33,979 nt of DNA, taken from contig JAJFIL010000198.1 in assembly GCA_021774965.1 (NCBI GenBank), forward strand, positions 1 through 33,979, given 5' to 3'. The position numbers and the translations under genes are program-made. This DNA comes from Alphaproteobacteria bacterium. GTDB taxonomy: Bacteria; Pseudomonadota; Alphaproteobacteria; JAJFIK01. The stretch's first letter is position 1. Every line of letters begins with the position of its first letter. This document shows positions 11,637 through 20,058 of the stretch, piece by piece. The notes beneath the pieces were generated by a model. It saw nothing but the letters and a program-made list of their open reading frames with translations, was not told where the DNA came from and made no database searches.

Positions 11637-14600
11637 TTGCTCGTGTCATCTATTGGTCCATTGCCAATCGCATATTGGTGCTCATTTTCGCGGCAATGCT
11701 CGCCGCCTGGGGCTGGATTTCACTCCGGGAAACGCCACTTGATGCCATTCCCGATCTCTCCGACGTCCAGGTCATCATCAAGACGACCTATCCGGGTCAG
11801 GCGCCGCAGGTAATCGAGGATCAAGTGACCTATCCTTTGACCACTGCGATGCTGGCGGTGCCTGGGGCCGTCAATGTGCGAGGTTATTCATTCTTCAATG
11901 ATTCCTACGTGTACGTCATATTTGAGGATGGGACTGACCTATACTGGGCTCGCAGTCGTGTGCTAGAATACCTGAATCAAGTCTCGGCTTCCTTGCCGGA
12001 GGGGGGCCGACCTTCCCTTGGCCCCGATGCGACCGGTGTCGGGTGGGTTTATCAATACGCCTTGGTTGATCGCACGGGCGGTCACGATCTGTCGCAGCTG
12101 CGCTCAATTCAGGACTGGTTCCTGCAATATGAGCTTCAAACCATCGAAGGTGTTTCTGAGGTCGCGACCATTGGCGGCATGGAACGCCAGTATCAAGTTG
12201 TGGTGGATCCCAACCGGCTCCGGGCCTATGGCATCACGCTTAATCGTGTGCGACAGGCCATTCAGCGCGGCAATGCCGAAACTGGTGGTCGCGTGATTGA
12301 GGTGGCCGAAGCGGAGTACATGATCCGTGCCTCCGGCTATGTGGATTCTATTGAAGACCTCGAAGTCATCCCGCTTGCGCATACGGAAACCGGCACGCCC
12401 ATTTTGTTGCGCGACATCGCGGAAATTCGCACAGGGCCTGAGCTTCGGCGGGGTGTGGGAGAGCTCAACGGCGAAGGCGAAGCGGTTGGCGGTGTGGTCA
12501 TCATGCGCTTCGGTGAAAACGCACTAGCCGTGATCGAGCGCGTGAAAGAACGGCTCCATGAGCTAGAAGAAAGCTTGCCGGAGGGTGTTGAGATCATCAC
12601 GACTTATGATCGTTCGGGTCTTATTGAACGTGCTATCGAAACGCTTCAAGAAAAGCTTCTTGAGGAATTCATCATCGTCGTGATCGTATGCGCGCTTTTC
12701 CTCTTCCATATGAGGTCAGCATTGGTTGTCGTCCTGAGCCTCCCGTTGGGCGTCTTGATGGCCTTCATCGTGATGAACATGCAAGGCATAAACGCCAATA
12801 TCATGTCTCTGGGCGGGATTGCGATCGCTGTTGGAGCTATGGTCGACGCATCAATTGTCATGATTGAGAATGTGCACAAACACGCTGAGCGCCAGCCTCT
12901 TACCAAGGAAAACAGATGGGAAATTATCGGGAAAGCCGCCTCTGAGGTGGGGGCGCCGTTGTTTTTCTCGCTGCTTATCATCACCTTTAGCTTTGTGCCG
13001 ATCTTTGCCCTCGAGGCGCAAGAAGGGCGGCTCTTTCACCCCCTTGCCTATACCAAAACCTATGCCATGGCCGCAGCCTCAGCGCTGTCAATTACAGTAG
13101 TTCCTGTGTTGATGGGTTACTTCATCCGGGGGCGGATTTCTTCGGAACACAAGAACCCTGTCAATAGGCTTTTGATCACGGTTTATAGGCCGTTTATCAA
13201 TCTTGCCCTCGCGCGGCCTCTTGCTGCCGTGGCAATCGCCATTCTCGTCATTGGCACCGCTGTTGTCCCGCTCAGCCGGATTGGCGGCGAGTTCATGCCC
13301 GACCTTGATGAGGGTGATCTCCTCTATATGCCAAGCGCGTTCCCCGGGATATCGGCGGCGAAAGCAGCAGAGACGCTTCAGCAAACCAATCAATTGATCC
13401 GCAGCATTCCTGAAGTCTTGACCACTTACGGCAAGGCAGGACGGGCTGATACGGCAACTGATCCTGCGCCACTCACCATGATCGAGACGACGATCCAGCT
13501 GCGCCCGCGCGACGAATGGCGACCGGGTATTACGATGGATGACATCAGGGCGGAGCTTAATGCGTTGGTGCAGGTGCCGAGCCTCACCAATGTCTGGATC
13601 ATGCCTATCCGCAATCGCATTGATATGCTTGCCACGGGTATCAAAACACCGGTGGGGATCAAAGTAGCTGGGCCCGATCTAGAGGTCATTGGAGAGATCG
13701 GCGAGCGGATTGAAGACGTACTGGCCGCTGTCCCGGGTACGGCTTCCGTCTACGCGGAGCGAGTGACTGGAGGCCGCTTCATCGATGTAGATATCAACCG
13801 GCTTGAGGCGGCGCGGTTCGGTCTCAATATTGCGGATGTCCAAGACGTCGTGCGCACCGCCATTGGCGGCATGACGGTTTCAGAAAGCATCGAAGGACTT
13901 GAGCGCTACCCAATCAATGTGCGCTATCCGCGTGAGTATCGAGATTCATTGGAGCGATTGCGTGAGCTCCCTATCCTGACGCCGGCGGGAGCTGAGATTC
14001 CCCTTGGTCGTGTGGCTGAAATCGATGTCTCCGAAGGGCCCGGTGTTATTCGCAGCGAGAACGCCCGCCTGAATGGATGGATTTATGTCGACATTGCCGA
14101 TCGCGACATCGGCTCCTATGTGGCTGAGGCAAGGGCCGTCGTAGAAGAGGCGATTGACCTCCCGCCAGGATACTCCCTTGGCTGGTCGGGTCAGTACGAA
14201 TACATGGAGCGGGCCCAACAGAGGCTTACTATTGTGGTGCCTTTCACGCTGGTGATCATTCTGGTTTTGCTGTTCCTGAATTTCCGCAGTTTCGTTTCGG
14301 TCTTCATTATTATGGGAACGTTGCCATTCGCGCTCGTCGGCGGTCTGTGGCTCATTTACATGCTCGGCTACAACATGTCCGTCGCCGTTGGTGTTGGATT
14401 CATCGCACTGGCAGGTGTTGCCATTGAGATTGGTGTGCTGATGATCGTTTATCTCAACCAAGCTCTAGCCCACAAAATCGAAGAACTTGCCAAGGATGGT
14501 CGGGATCTCAGCATCGCGGACCTCAAGGATGCCGTGATCTCCGGTGCCCTGATGCGTGTGCGCCCAATCATGATGACCGTTGCGGTGATCATCGCCGGAC

Positions 14601-14770
14601 TTTTGCCCATCATGCTGGGCAGCGGCACGGGATCGGAAGTCATGCGCCGCATTGCAGCGCCGATGGTGGGCGGCATGGTCAGCGCAACACTGCTCACGTT
14701 GGTGGTGATACCTGCGATCTATCTCATCTGGAAGCGGCTGACATTGGTTCGGAATGAGGAACCCTCGTGA
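11633..14770 (+). CDS. cusA: Cu(I)/Ag(I) RND efflux pump CusA
   Basis: 1045 residues. Helix 4 carries GAMVDASIVMIEN with Asp405, the same number as the proton-relay Asp of E. coli CusA. The three methionines that bind Cu(I)/Ag(I) in the periplasmic cleft are conserved: Met566 (LLYMPSAFPGISAAKAA), Met616 (APLTMIETTIQL) and Met665 (IRNRIDMLATGIK), equivalent to Met573, Met623 and Met672 with a constant offset of seven. This separates it clearly from the CzcA-type pump at 472-3615, which lacks the first and third. Location: inner membrane, driving export by proton antiport. ATGA overlap with cusB. Last gene of the operon. Confidence 0.97.
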   Translation: MIARVIYWSIANRILVLIFAAMLAAWGWISLRETPLDAIPDLSDVQVIIKTTYPGQAPQVIEDQVTYPLTTAMLAVPGAVNVRGYSFFNDSYVYVIFEDGTDLYWARSRVLEYLNQVSASLPEGGRPSLGPDATGVGWVYQYALVDRTGGHDLSQLRSIQDWFLQYELQTIEGVSEVATIGGMERQYQVVVDPNRLRAYGITLNRVRQAIQRGNAETGGRVIEVAEAEYMIRASGYVDSIEDLEVIPLAHTETGTPILLRDIAEIRTGPELRRGVGELNGEGEAVGGVVIMRFGENALAVIERVKERLHELEESLPEGVEIITTYDRSGLIERAIETLQEKLLEEFIIVVIVCALFLFHMRSALVVVLSLPLGVLMAFIVMNMQGINANIMSLGGIAIAVGAMVDASIVMIENVHKHAERQPLTKENRWEIIGKAASEVGAPLFFSLLIITFSFVPIFALEAQEGRLFHPLAYTKTYAMAAASALSITVVPVLMGYFIRGRISSEHKNPVNRLLITVYRPFINLALARPLAAVAIAILVIGTAVVPLSRIGGEFMPDLDEGDLLYMPSAFPGISAAKAAETLQQTNQLIRSIPEVLTTYGKAGRADTATDPAPLTMIETTIQLRPRDEWRPGITMDDIRAELNALVQVPSLTNVWIMPIRNRIDMLATGIKTPVGIKVAGPDLEVIGEIGERIEDVLAAVPGTASVYAERVTGGRFIDVDINRLEAARFGLNIADVQDVVRTAIGGMTVSESIEGLERYPINVRYPREYRDSLERLRELPILTPAGAEIPLGRVAEIDVSEGPGVIRSENARLNGWIYVDIADRDIGSYVAEARAVVEEAIDLPPGYSLGWSGQYEYMERAQQRLTIVVPFTLVIILVLLFLNFRSFVSVFIIMGTLPFALVGGLWLIYMLGYNMSVAVGVGFIALAGVAIEIGVLMIVYLNQALAHKIEELAKDGRDLSIADLKDAVISGALMRVRPIMMTVAVIIAGLLPIMLGSGTGSEVMRRIAAPMVGGMVSATLLTLVVIPAIYLIWKRLTLVRNEEPS

Positions 14771-14799
14771 TGATGATTGAAGGCACATGGACCAAGTAT

Positions 14800-14820
14800 C
14801 TTGCTCATCAGGTGAGCAAG
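14800..14820. terminator. Hairpin between convergent cusA and DUF5676 genes
   Basis: Perfect eight-base inverted repeat CTTGCTCA / TGAGCAAG with a five-base loop, 29 bases after the cusA stop and 30 bases beyond the end of the opposing gene. No clear T-tract on either side, so a bidirectional terminator is plausible but not proven. Confidence 0.45.
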
Positions 14821-14850
14821 ACTCGTCCGTCCTCGGCGAAGCAATTTCCG

Positions 14851-15108
14851 CTACCTGACCTGCCAGTTGTAAAAGGTGGCAATCAGCCAACCGGTTGCCG
14901 CGGCGCTGAGAGACCAAATGACAAGGCCAGCAATGTATCCGGTCCAAGTGAGGGCCCAGCTCGTGGCCGCCAAATCCGCATGCACCATATGGCCGGAAAG
15001 GCCCATCATGCTACCGGGCAGGAATGCCACCAAGGCAGAACATACGGTCCATACGACCGCCGTCGTCATCGCCGCGGCTATGGCCAGTTTCATCGCATCA
15101 ATTTTCAT
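14851..15108 (-). CDS. DUF5676-type small inner-membrane protein
   Basis: 85 residues with two membrane segments: about residues 8-32 (AIAAAMTTAVVWTVCSALVA) and 53-78 (TWTGYIAGLVIWSLSAAATG), separated by a Met/His segment GSMMGLSGHMVHAD. The pattern MKLAIAAA...GHMVHAD...ATSWALTWTGY...GWLIATFYN is what I know as DUF5676, of unknown function, often near metal and copper genes. A plus-strand ORF covering the same bases is its antisense shadow. It converges on cusA and diverges from the CueR-type promoter at 15178. The Met/His loop suggests, but does not show, metal contact. Confidence 0.75.
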   Translation of the reverse strand: MKIDAMKLAIAAAMTTAVVWTVCSALVAFLPGSMMGLSGHMVHADLAATSWALTWTGYIAGLVIWSLSAAATGWLIATFYNWQVR

Positions 15109-15177
15109 CGCTTTCGTGCTCCTTTGAAGTCAGACCCACAAATTCGAACGCAGTGCAGATACACATCAAAAAGAGTA

Positions 15178-15208
15178 TTGACCTTCTGGTTGGTGGAGGG
15201 TCTAGGCT
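15178..15208 (+). promoter_or_regulatory. Second CueR-type promoter, driving the methyltransferase-to-cueR cluster
   Basis: TTGACC (15178-15183) and TAGGCT (15203-15208) are separated by 19 bases, as in the promoter at 8187. The spacer dyad is GACCTTC / GAGGGTC with one mismatch, so it is weaker than the other two. It lies about 50 bases before the ATG at 15260. Confidence 0.7.
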
Positions 15209-15259
15209 TTTCTTCGAGGCAGACTCGCGAGATCCCTTTTGCAAGGAAATGTAGGCCCA

Positions 15260-15946
15260 ATGACCGCGACTGAGAACAACCGAGAATATGTCCCTGCATT
15301 GGGTCAGCATTGGCTGACGCCGCTTTATGATGCTGCTATTGCGCTTACAACACGCGAAGCAAAGTGGCGCAAAAAACTGCTTCAGCTGGTCGATCCTGGG
15401 CCTAATGATGCGATCCTGGATATCGGGTGCGGTACGGGAACATTGCTCACCGCTTTAAGATCCGCAGAGCCGAAAGCCACTCTTATTGGGCTTGATCCCG
15501 ACCCGGAGATTCTCGCTATTGCTAGGAACAAGGCAATGCAGGTTGGCGGGAAAATCGAGTTTATGGAGGGTTTCGGGGACGAAGTTGCAAAGAAGTTGAG
15601 TGGTCAGTCGGTCAATAAGATCACGACAAGCCTTGTCCTGCACCAAGTGCCGCTTGATGGAAAGCGATCAATTCTCAGCGCGGCCCATGAGTGTTTGCCG
15701 CCAGGAGGGCGACTCTTCATTGCGGACTTTGGCGAACAGCGCACGGCGCTTATGCGGTTTTTCTTCAAGTCCGTGCAGCGGCTTGATGGTTATGAATACA
15801 CGCAACCCAATGCGGATGGGTGTTTGCCCACTCTCATGAAAGACGTCGGGTTTACGGATGTCCTTGAATTGATGGTGGTGCCGACCATTGTTGGGTCAAT
15901 CTCGCTCTATACGGCCCACAAAAGTGGTGAGGTTTCTTTTGGGTAA
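15260..15946 (+). CDS. Class I SAM-dependent methyltransferase
   Basis: 228 residues from ATG 15260, with AAGGA upstream; an in-frame TTG at 15239 is less likely. Motif I for S-adenosylmethionine binding is clear (ILDIGCGTGTLLTAL, about residues 52-66), followed by the acidic end of strand 2 (LIGLDPDPEILAIAR) and motif LPPGGRLFIADFGE. General style resembles UbiE/COQ5 small-molecule methyltransferases; the substrate cannot be read. It is the first gene after a CueR-type promoter and only about 20 bases ahead of the His-rich gene, which is unusual for a housekeeping methyltransferase and points to a role in metal stress, for instance on a lipid, quinone or chalkophore-like compound (speculative). 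Confidence 0.85.
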   Translation: MTATENNREYVPALGQHWLTPLYDAAIALTTREAKWRKKLLQLVDPGPNDAILDIGCGTGTLLTALRSAEPKATLIGLDPDPEILAIARNKAMQVGGKIEFMEGFGDEVAKKLSGQSVNKITTSLVLHQVPLDGKRSILSAAHECLPPGGRLFIADFGEQRTALMRFFFKSVQRLDGYEYTQPNADGCLPTLMKDVGFTDVLELMVVPTIVGSISLYTAHKSGEVSFG

Positions 15947-15968
15947 CGGGTGGCACATATTTGCAGAC

Positions 15969-16388
15969 GTGCTTAAGTCAGCGCGACGGACCCTTGAGGT
16001 TTTAAGGGTCGTGATGCTGACCGCTGGGCTTGTGACGGTGCCTATTCTAAATGCCAATGCTAGTGCCAGCCATGACGATCTTTTTAGCAGTCACATCGTC
16101 CATGCAGCAGGAACCGAAGGTGGTCATCACGCAGGCAACGATCATCATGCAGATGGTGGTCATCACGATGTTGAAGCTTTGCCTGACGATAGCGATGCGC
16201 CGCAGAAGAATACGGAAACACTTTGTTGCGAAGACATAGGTCTGTGTTCCGTCGGGCTCGTCTTGCCCGAAATCAAGCGGGCCTCGCCTCTCGCACTGAA
16301 CGGCAACTATGGCCTGCCAGCTAATGCCGCGCCATGGCTCCATCACGTGGGCCGTCCGGACGGTCCTCCTCCTCGAAGTCAAAGCTAG
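15969..16388 (+). CDS. Exported His-rich protein, probable metal binder
   Basis: The frame gives 139 residues from GTG 15969; TTG 15936 and ATG 16014 are alternatives, and the last has AAGGG upstream but a poorer signal peptide. I prefer 15969 because KSARR precedes the hydrophobic stretch RVVMLTAGLVTVPIL and ends at ANASA, a good cleavage site. The mature protein has a dense His cluster (GGHHAGNDHHADGGHHD) and then a Cys group (LCCEDIGLCSVG). The C-terminus is Pro-rich and has no further signature. No named family recognised. His-Cys composition and neighbours suggest periplasmic copper or zinc buffering. Confidence 0.6.
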   Translation: MLKSARRTLEVLRVVMLTAGLVTVPILNANASASHDDLFSSHIVHAAGTEGGHHAGNDHHADGGHHDVEALPDDSDAPQKNTETLCCEDIGLCSVGLVLPEIKRASPLALNGNYGLPANAAPWLHHVGRPDGPPPRSQS

Positions 16389-16412
16389 CCGAAGGCGCCG
16401 CGGGCGTCGTCA

Positions 16413-16435
16413 GGGGCGCAGTGTGTCTGCGCTCC
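16413..16435. other. Stem-loop between His-rich and cupredoxin genes
   Basis: Nine-pair stem (GGGGCGCAG with CTGCGCTCC, one G-T pair) and a TGTGT loop. No T-tract follows, so it is more likely an mRNA-processing or attenuating structure than a terminator. A TATAAT-like box at 16448-16453 follows it, but no -35 element is evident. Confidence 0.35.
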
Positions 16436-16475
16436 ACAATCCCTAGCTATAATTTAAGACTTCAGGAGAAATCCA

Positions 16476-17009
16476 ATGCGTATCAATGGTACGAGTATCG
16501 CGCTCTTGCTTGCCATGAGCTTGAGTACTGCCGCGTTCGCCAGCGGCTCCGGCCCACATGACCATGACGACAATTCATCGCCCCAACCCACCAATAACAG
16601 TGGTTCAATGGGCGCGAATGGCATGATGCACGATATGTCCGGCATGATGCCTGACAGAACCGTTGAAGTCACTGCGCGTGACATTGAGTTTTCGACGTCA
16701 GAGATCGCAGTTGTTCCGGGAGAAACCATTCGTTTCGTGATCCACAACACGGGCCAGATGTCACACGACTTCACTATTGGAGATCAGACAGCCCAGGAGG
16801 CTCACCGCAGTGAGATGATGGGGATGATGAGCTCGAGTGGCGATATGGCCGGCCATATGCATGGCTCTGAGAATGCGATCCTTATTCCACCTGGTGAAAC
16901 GCGTGAGATCAACTGGACCTTTGCTGAAGGTGAAGAGCTTCAGTTCAGCTGCAACGTGCCCGGCCACTTTGAAGCGGGCATGCACGGCCGGTTTGTGACG
17001 GGAGGATAG
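16476..17009 (+). CDS. Cupredoxin (plastocyanin-like blue copper protein)
   Basis: 177 residues with a signal peptide cut near AFASGSGPHDHDD. A flexible His/Met-rich segment (GSMGANGMMHDMSGMMPD) precedes the cupredoxin fold (about residues 60-177). Type 1 copper ligands can be assigned: His97 (MSHDFTIG), Cys159, His164 and Met169 in SCNVPGHFEAGMHG, the classic Cys-x4-His-x4-Met arrangement. A second Met/His-rich insertion (EMMGMMSSSGDMAGHMHG) lies between strands. Such proteins carry one electron or hold copper in the periplasm. SD TTCAGGAGAA lies just upstream. Two monohaem cytochromes in the same cluster could be redox partners. Confidence 0.9.
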   Translation: MRINGTSIALLLAMSLSTAAFASGSGPHDHDDNSSPQPTNNSGSMGANGMMHDMSGMMPDRTVEVTARDIEFSTSEIAVVPGETIRFVIHNTGQMSHDFTIGDQTAQEAHRSEMMGMMSSSGDMAGHMHGSENAILIPPGETREINWTFAEGEELQFSCNVPGHFEAGMHGRFVTGG

Positions 17010-17091
17010 CAAGCCCGAAAAGAAACGGCGTGGCGACGGCTCGTTGCCGGTGCTGCGCCACCTAGGTCAACGATCCAAACTAAGGGGATGC

Positions 17092-17736
17092 ATGATGATA
17101 CGGAAGTTATCAACCACTATGGGTGTTCTAGGTTTTGCCATTCTGTTGAGTGGATGCGCCAGTCTTAGCGCCGGAGATGTGAATGCCGGTCGGCACGCGA
17201 ACGGTGGAGGCCAGCATGGTGGCATGTCCGGTGACAGCATGATGATGAACGATGGCATGATGGAAGGCGGCCATCCCCACGGTGAAATGCATGAGGGTCA
17301 AATGATGAGCCGAATGCAGAGCAATCAAAACATGCACTGCCAGATGAATGATTGCGAAGCTCAAGCCGCCGCTGCAGCGACGGTTCTCCAGGCGTATTCA
17401 GCGGCCATAAATGCGGAAGACATCGACGCTATGGCTGAACTAGTGGTCGCCGATGAGCGCTTCAGCGTGATCGAAGGTCGAGGTACCAATATTGGTTGGG
17501 CGGATTATCGCGATCATCACATCGGTCCGGAGTTCGCGTCCGAGCGCATCGATTTTCATTCCTATGGTTATGACAACATCGAGGTGCGTGTGGGTCACAT
17601 GTATTCCTATGCCACCTTCACCTACGCATTTGAAGCCACGTTAGATGGCGAGCCTTACAACAAGGATGGTCGAGGCACTGCGGTTCTTCTGCACACGCAC
17701 GAGGGCTGGCGGATTATGCATCTGCAGACATCGTAA
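17092..17736 (+). CDS. Met/His-rich lipoprotein with SnoaL/NTF2-like domain
   Basis: 214 residues. Start at ATG 17092 (or the adjacent ATG 17095), behind AAGGGG. A lipobox ILLSGC gives lipidation at Cys22. Residues about 36-82 are very rich in Met and His (for example MMMNDGMMEGGHPHGEMHEG), then HCQMNDC. Residues about 90-214 form a SnoaL-like/DUF4440 fold: AATVLQAYSAAINAEDIDAM, RGTNIGWADYRDHH, and the ending GWRIMHLQTS. The C-terminal half resembles enzymes or binding modules of the NTF2 superfamily; the Met/His part looks like a copper sponge. Fusion of the two suggests an envelope-anchored copper-binding protein, function otherwise unknown. Confidence 0.8.
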   Translation: MMIRKLSTTMGVLGFAILLSGCASLSAGDVNAGRHANGGGQHGGMSGDSMMMNDGMMEGGHPHGEMHEGQMMSRMQSNQNMHCQMNDCEAQAAAAATVLQAYSAAINAEDIDAMAELVVADERFSVIEGRGTNIGWADYRDHHIGPEFASERIDFHSYGYDNIEVRVGHMYSYATFTYAFEATLDGEPYNKDGRGTAVLLHTHEGWRIMHLQTS

Positions 17737-17877
17737 TCTCAGGAGTGATCTTGGAGCGCGATCTTGGCGTTCCTATTGCTCGAAAACGTTCAACAAGGTT
17801 GGAAGAAAAAAGTACGACTCGGAAGGTTGCGTAGTTACAGGCCGATCAATTCTAGCAAATGAAAAGGAAATCGCGTC

Positions 17878-19206
17878 TTGGCTTACATTGGGAACAAACT
17901 TACATTTGCCAGCGTAGTTGCGTTAGCGGCTGCGCTTGCATGGGGGTCGCCGGCAATTGCTGGTGAAGATGATGAACTACTTCAGCGTATTGAGGAGTTG
18001 CAGGCTGAATTGGAGGCCTTGCGAGGTGAAGTGCGTGAAAGCCGTGAGGCAGCGGACGAAGCTCGCGAGATCGCCGAGGTGGCCACGCAAACAGCTGAAA
18101 GTGTCTATTCCGACGCAAACGAAAACGATACGACATGGCACATCGCCGGATATGCCCATGCGGGAGCCGTCATCACCGATGGCGATTCTGAAGACAGTTT
18201 TCTATTCGGTGGCTTTAACCCGGCATTTCACTTCCAATATCGCGATCTGTTGATGTTCGAGGGGGAGGTCGAGATTACGCAGACAGACAACGAGACAAAC
18301 GTTGAGCTTGAAAATGCACAAGTCAATCTCCTGCTTCATGACAATCTGACGATTGCCGCCGGTAAGTTCTATTCACCGGTTGGGCAGTTCCAGGAACGAC
18401 TTCACCCGGCGTGGATTAATCGTCTTCCCGACGCTCCGGCTGGTTTCGGCCATGGCGGTATTCAGCCCTTGACCGATGTCGGCGTAATGGCCCGCGGCGG
18501 TATGCGCGTTAGCGACGACATGAGGGTCAATTATTCGGTGGCGGTCGGAAACGGCCCGCGGCTTGGCCATGGAGGGGTCGAACTGGAAGGCTACGCATCA
18601 GATGACAACGGCAACAAGTCGGTGTCGGGCCGGCTGGGGTTCTTCCCAATTCCCGAACTCGAGATTGGTGGTTCATTCATGACCGCTGAACTCATAGGCC
18701 CTGAAGACCATGAAACCGAAACTTTGAGCGACATCGATTTCGATTTGTGGGGCGCGGACTTTGCCTATGTGCGCGGCCCGTGGCGGTTCCGTGGCGAGTA
18801 TCTGACAGCCGAGGCGACCGGGTTCCCCGTGGAGGAAGAAGAAGAACACCACGAGGAAACTTTCTTTAAAACGGCCGAGGACGAAGGCGATGGTCATGGC
18901 GAGGAAGAGTCTCTCTCCGAAGATACGGAGTGGGAGGCTTGGTACGTAGAACTCGCTTACCGGATGTCAGGTCTTTCCGAGCATCCGATCGTTCAGAATT
19001 TTGAACCCGTCGTCCGTTACGGCGAATACGAAGTCACGGGCGGCCATGAAGCTGAAGAGCAGTCGGAAGACCGTTTCAACGTTGGTCTCAATTACTGGTT
19101 TGCACCTTCGATTGTGTTGAAGGGTTCGGTGGAATGGCGCGACTTCGTTAGCGATGAGCTCGAGGACGAAACTCGGTTTCTGATTCAACTGGCTTACGGA
19201 TTCTAA
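17878..19206 (+). CDS. Outer-membrane porin with coiled-coil N-terminus and acidic/His loop
   Basis: 442 residues from TTG 17878, with AAAAGGA eight bases upstream. Signal peptide ends at SPAIAGEDD. Residues about 30-75 form a coiled coil (LLQRIEELQAELEALRGEV), as in trimeric phosphate-selective OprP/OprO-type porins. The rest has alternating beta-strand pattern and ends in LIQLAYGF, with the terminal Phe used for outer-membrane insertion. Residues about 317-349 make a loop rich in Glu, Asp and His (EEEEEHHEETFF, then DGHGEEESLSED) that could bind metal. Placed between a Met/His lipoprotein and two cytochromes, it may pass metal or an electron-transfer substrate across the outer membrane; this is inference. 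Confidence 0.8.
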   Translation: MAYIGNKLTFASVVALAAALAWGSPAIAGEDDELLQRIEELQAELEALRGEVRESREAADEAREIAEVATQTAESVYSDANENDTTWHIAGYAHAGAVITDGDSEDSFLFGGFNPAFHFQYRDLLMFEGEVEITQTDNETNVELENAQVNLLLHDNLTIAAGKFYSPVGQFQERLHPAWINRLPDAPAGFGHGGIQPLTDVGVMARGGMRVSDDMRVNYSVAVGNGPRLGHGGVELEGYASDDNGNKSVSGRLGFFPIPELEIGGSFMTAELIGPEDHETETLSDIDFDLWGADFAYVRGPWRFRGEYLTAEATGFPVEEEEEHHEETFFKTAEDEGDGHGEEESLSEDTEWEAWYVELAYRMSGLSEHPIVQNFEPVVRYGEYEVTGGHEAEEQSEDRFNVGLNYWFAPSIVLKGSVEWRDFVSDELEDETRFLIQLAYGF

Positions 19207-19221
19207 GGGGAGTAATAGATC

Positions 19222-19530
19222 ATGAGATATAAATTAGTCTGGACGTTCGCAACAATTGCCGTGGCACTAGGCCTTCTGGTTCCTGCAATTACGATTGCTG
19301 AGGAGGCAGGAACCACTCAGGCAGAGACAGTTCAATCCGATGCAATGCAACTGGCCATGGGCGCACGCGCGTGGAGCCGAGAGTGCAGCAGGTGCCATAA
19401 TCTGCGCCCTCCATCAGAGCTATCCGATGAGGAGTGGGAAGTGTCCGTAACGCATATGCGTGTGCGAGCGAATATTCCCGGAGATGAAGCGGACGCCATC
19501 ATTGCCTTTTTAAAGGCGAGTAACAACTAG
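19222..19530 (+). CDS. Small exported monohaem cytochrome c
   Basis: 102 residues, 15 bases after the porin gene, preceded by GGGGAG. Signal peptide residues 1-26. One haem-binding motif CSRCH (Cys55, Cys58, His59), followed by NLRPPSELSDEEW and a likely distal ligand Met79 in VTHMRVRANI; the C-terminus EADAIIAFLKASNN is typical of small class I cytochromes. Periplasmic electron carrier. Genes for a second cytochrome and a cupredoxin in the same cluster point to a dedicated redox chain. Confidence 0.88.
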   Translation: MRYKLVWTFATIAVALGLLVPAITIAEEAGTTQAETVQSDAMQLAMGARAWSRECSRCHNLRPPSELSDEEWEVSVTHMRVRANIPGDEADAIIAFLKASNN

Positions 19531-19547
19531 AGTAAAGGAGTTGGATC

Positions 19548-19904
19548 ATGCGTAATCTGAACCGCAAACGACTTGTGACGGCAGGAACATTTGTCAGTAT
19601 TGGCCTGCTTTCGGCAACAGCCTGGGCACAGGATTCGACAAATGGGAGAGCCGTTTACGATACGACCTGTGTCGCCTGTCATGGCGACGATGGTCGAGGA
19701 GCTTTCGAGGGCGTCCCTGACCTTACCCGTTCTGATGGACGTCTTCTGAAAAGTGATGATGAGCTTTTCACCAACGTGCGCGAGGGCTTTCAAAGTCCCG
19801 GATCAATGATGGGGATGCCAGCAAATGGTGGCAACCCCAGTTTGTCCGAACAAGACGTGAGAGATGTCATCATGTTCCTGAGAGAGGACTTTGGTGACGA
19901 ATAG
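19548..19904 (+). CDS. Exported monohaem cytochrome c (class I)
   Basis: 118 residues, 17 bases behind the previous cytochrome and with AAAGGAG upstream. Signal peptide ends at AWAQDS. Haem motif CVACH (Cys41, Cys44, His45) followed by GDDGRGAFEGVPDLT; distal Met in SMMGMPANGG (Met90 is the most likely); C-terminal helix EQDVRDVIMFLREDF. This is the pattern of cytochrome c552/CccA-type domains that accept electrons from dehydrogenases or oxidases. It belongs to the same transcription unit as the preceding gene. Confidence 0.92.
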   Translation: MRNLNRKRLVTAGTFVSIGLLSATAWAQDSTNGRAVYDTTCVACHGDDGRGAFEGVPDLTRSDGRLLKSDDELFTNVREGFQSPGSMMGMPANGGNPSLSEQDVRDVIMFLREDFGDE

Positions 19905-19926
19905 AAGCGTTGGAAATTCATTGTGC

Positions 19927-19959
19927 GGTACGATCAGTGCTTACGGCGCTGGTCGTACC
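19927..19959 (+). terminator. Strong stem-loop after the cytochrome genes
   Basis: Thirteen-pair stem between GGTACGATCAGTG and CGCTGGTCGTACC (two G-T pairs) with a seven-base loop, 23 bases after the cytochrome stop. Only CTTGCC follows, not a long T-run, so termination may be partial; cueR begins 100 bases later and may have its own promoter. Confidence 0.45.
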
Positions 19960-20058
19960 CTTGCCGCGCATTCGGGGTTCCTGAACGCGGCATCAAATGA
20001 TCTTCAATAGATCCGCGAAAAAGCGGCGCGCACAGAAAGCACGAAAGGAGGGTGCTTC

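Noticed and set aside
14767-15273. 168-residue plus-strand ORF starting in the cusA stop codon
   Set aside because: Its start overlaps the stop attractively, but it covers the DUF5676 gene on the other strand, which has clear membrane segments and family pattern; the plus product has none.
17737-17877. A further CueR-type promoter before the porin gene
   Set aside because: GGAAGG-like words occur but there is no TTGACC, no paired dyad and no 19-base spacing.
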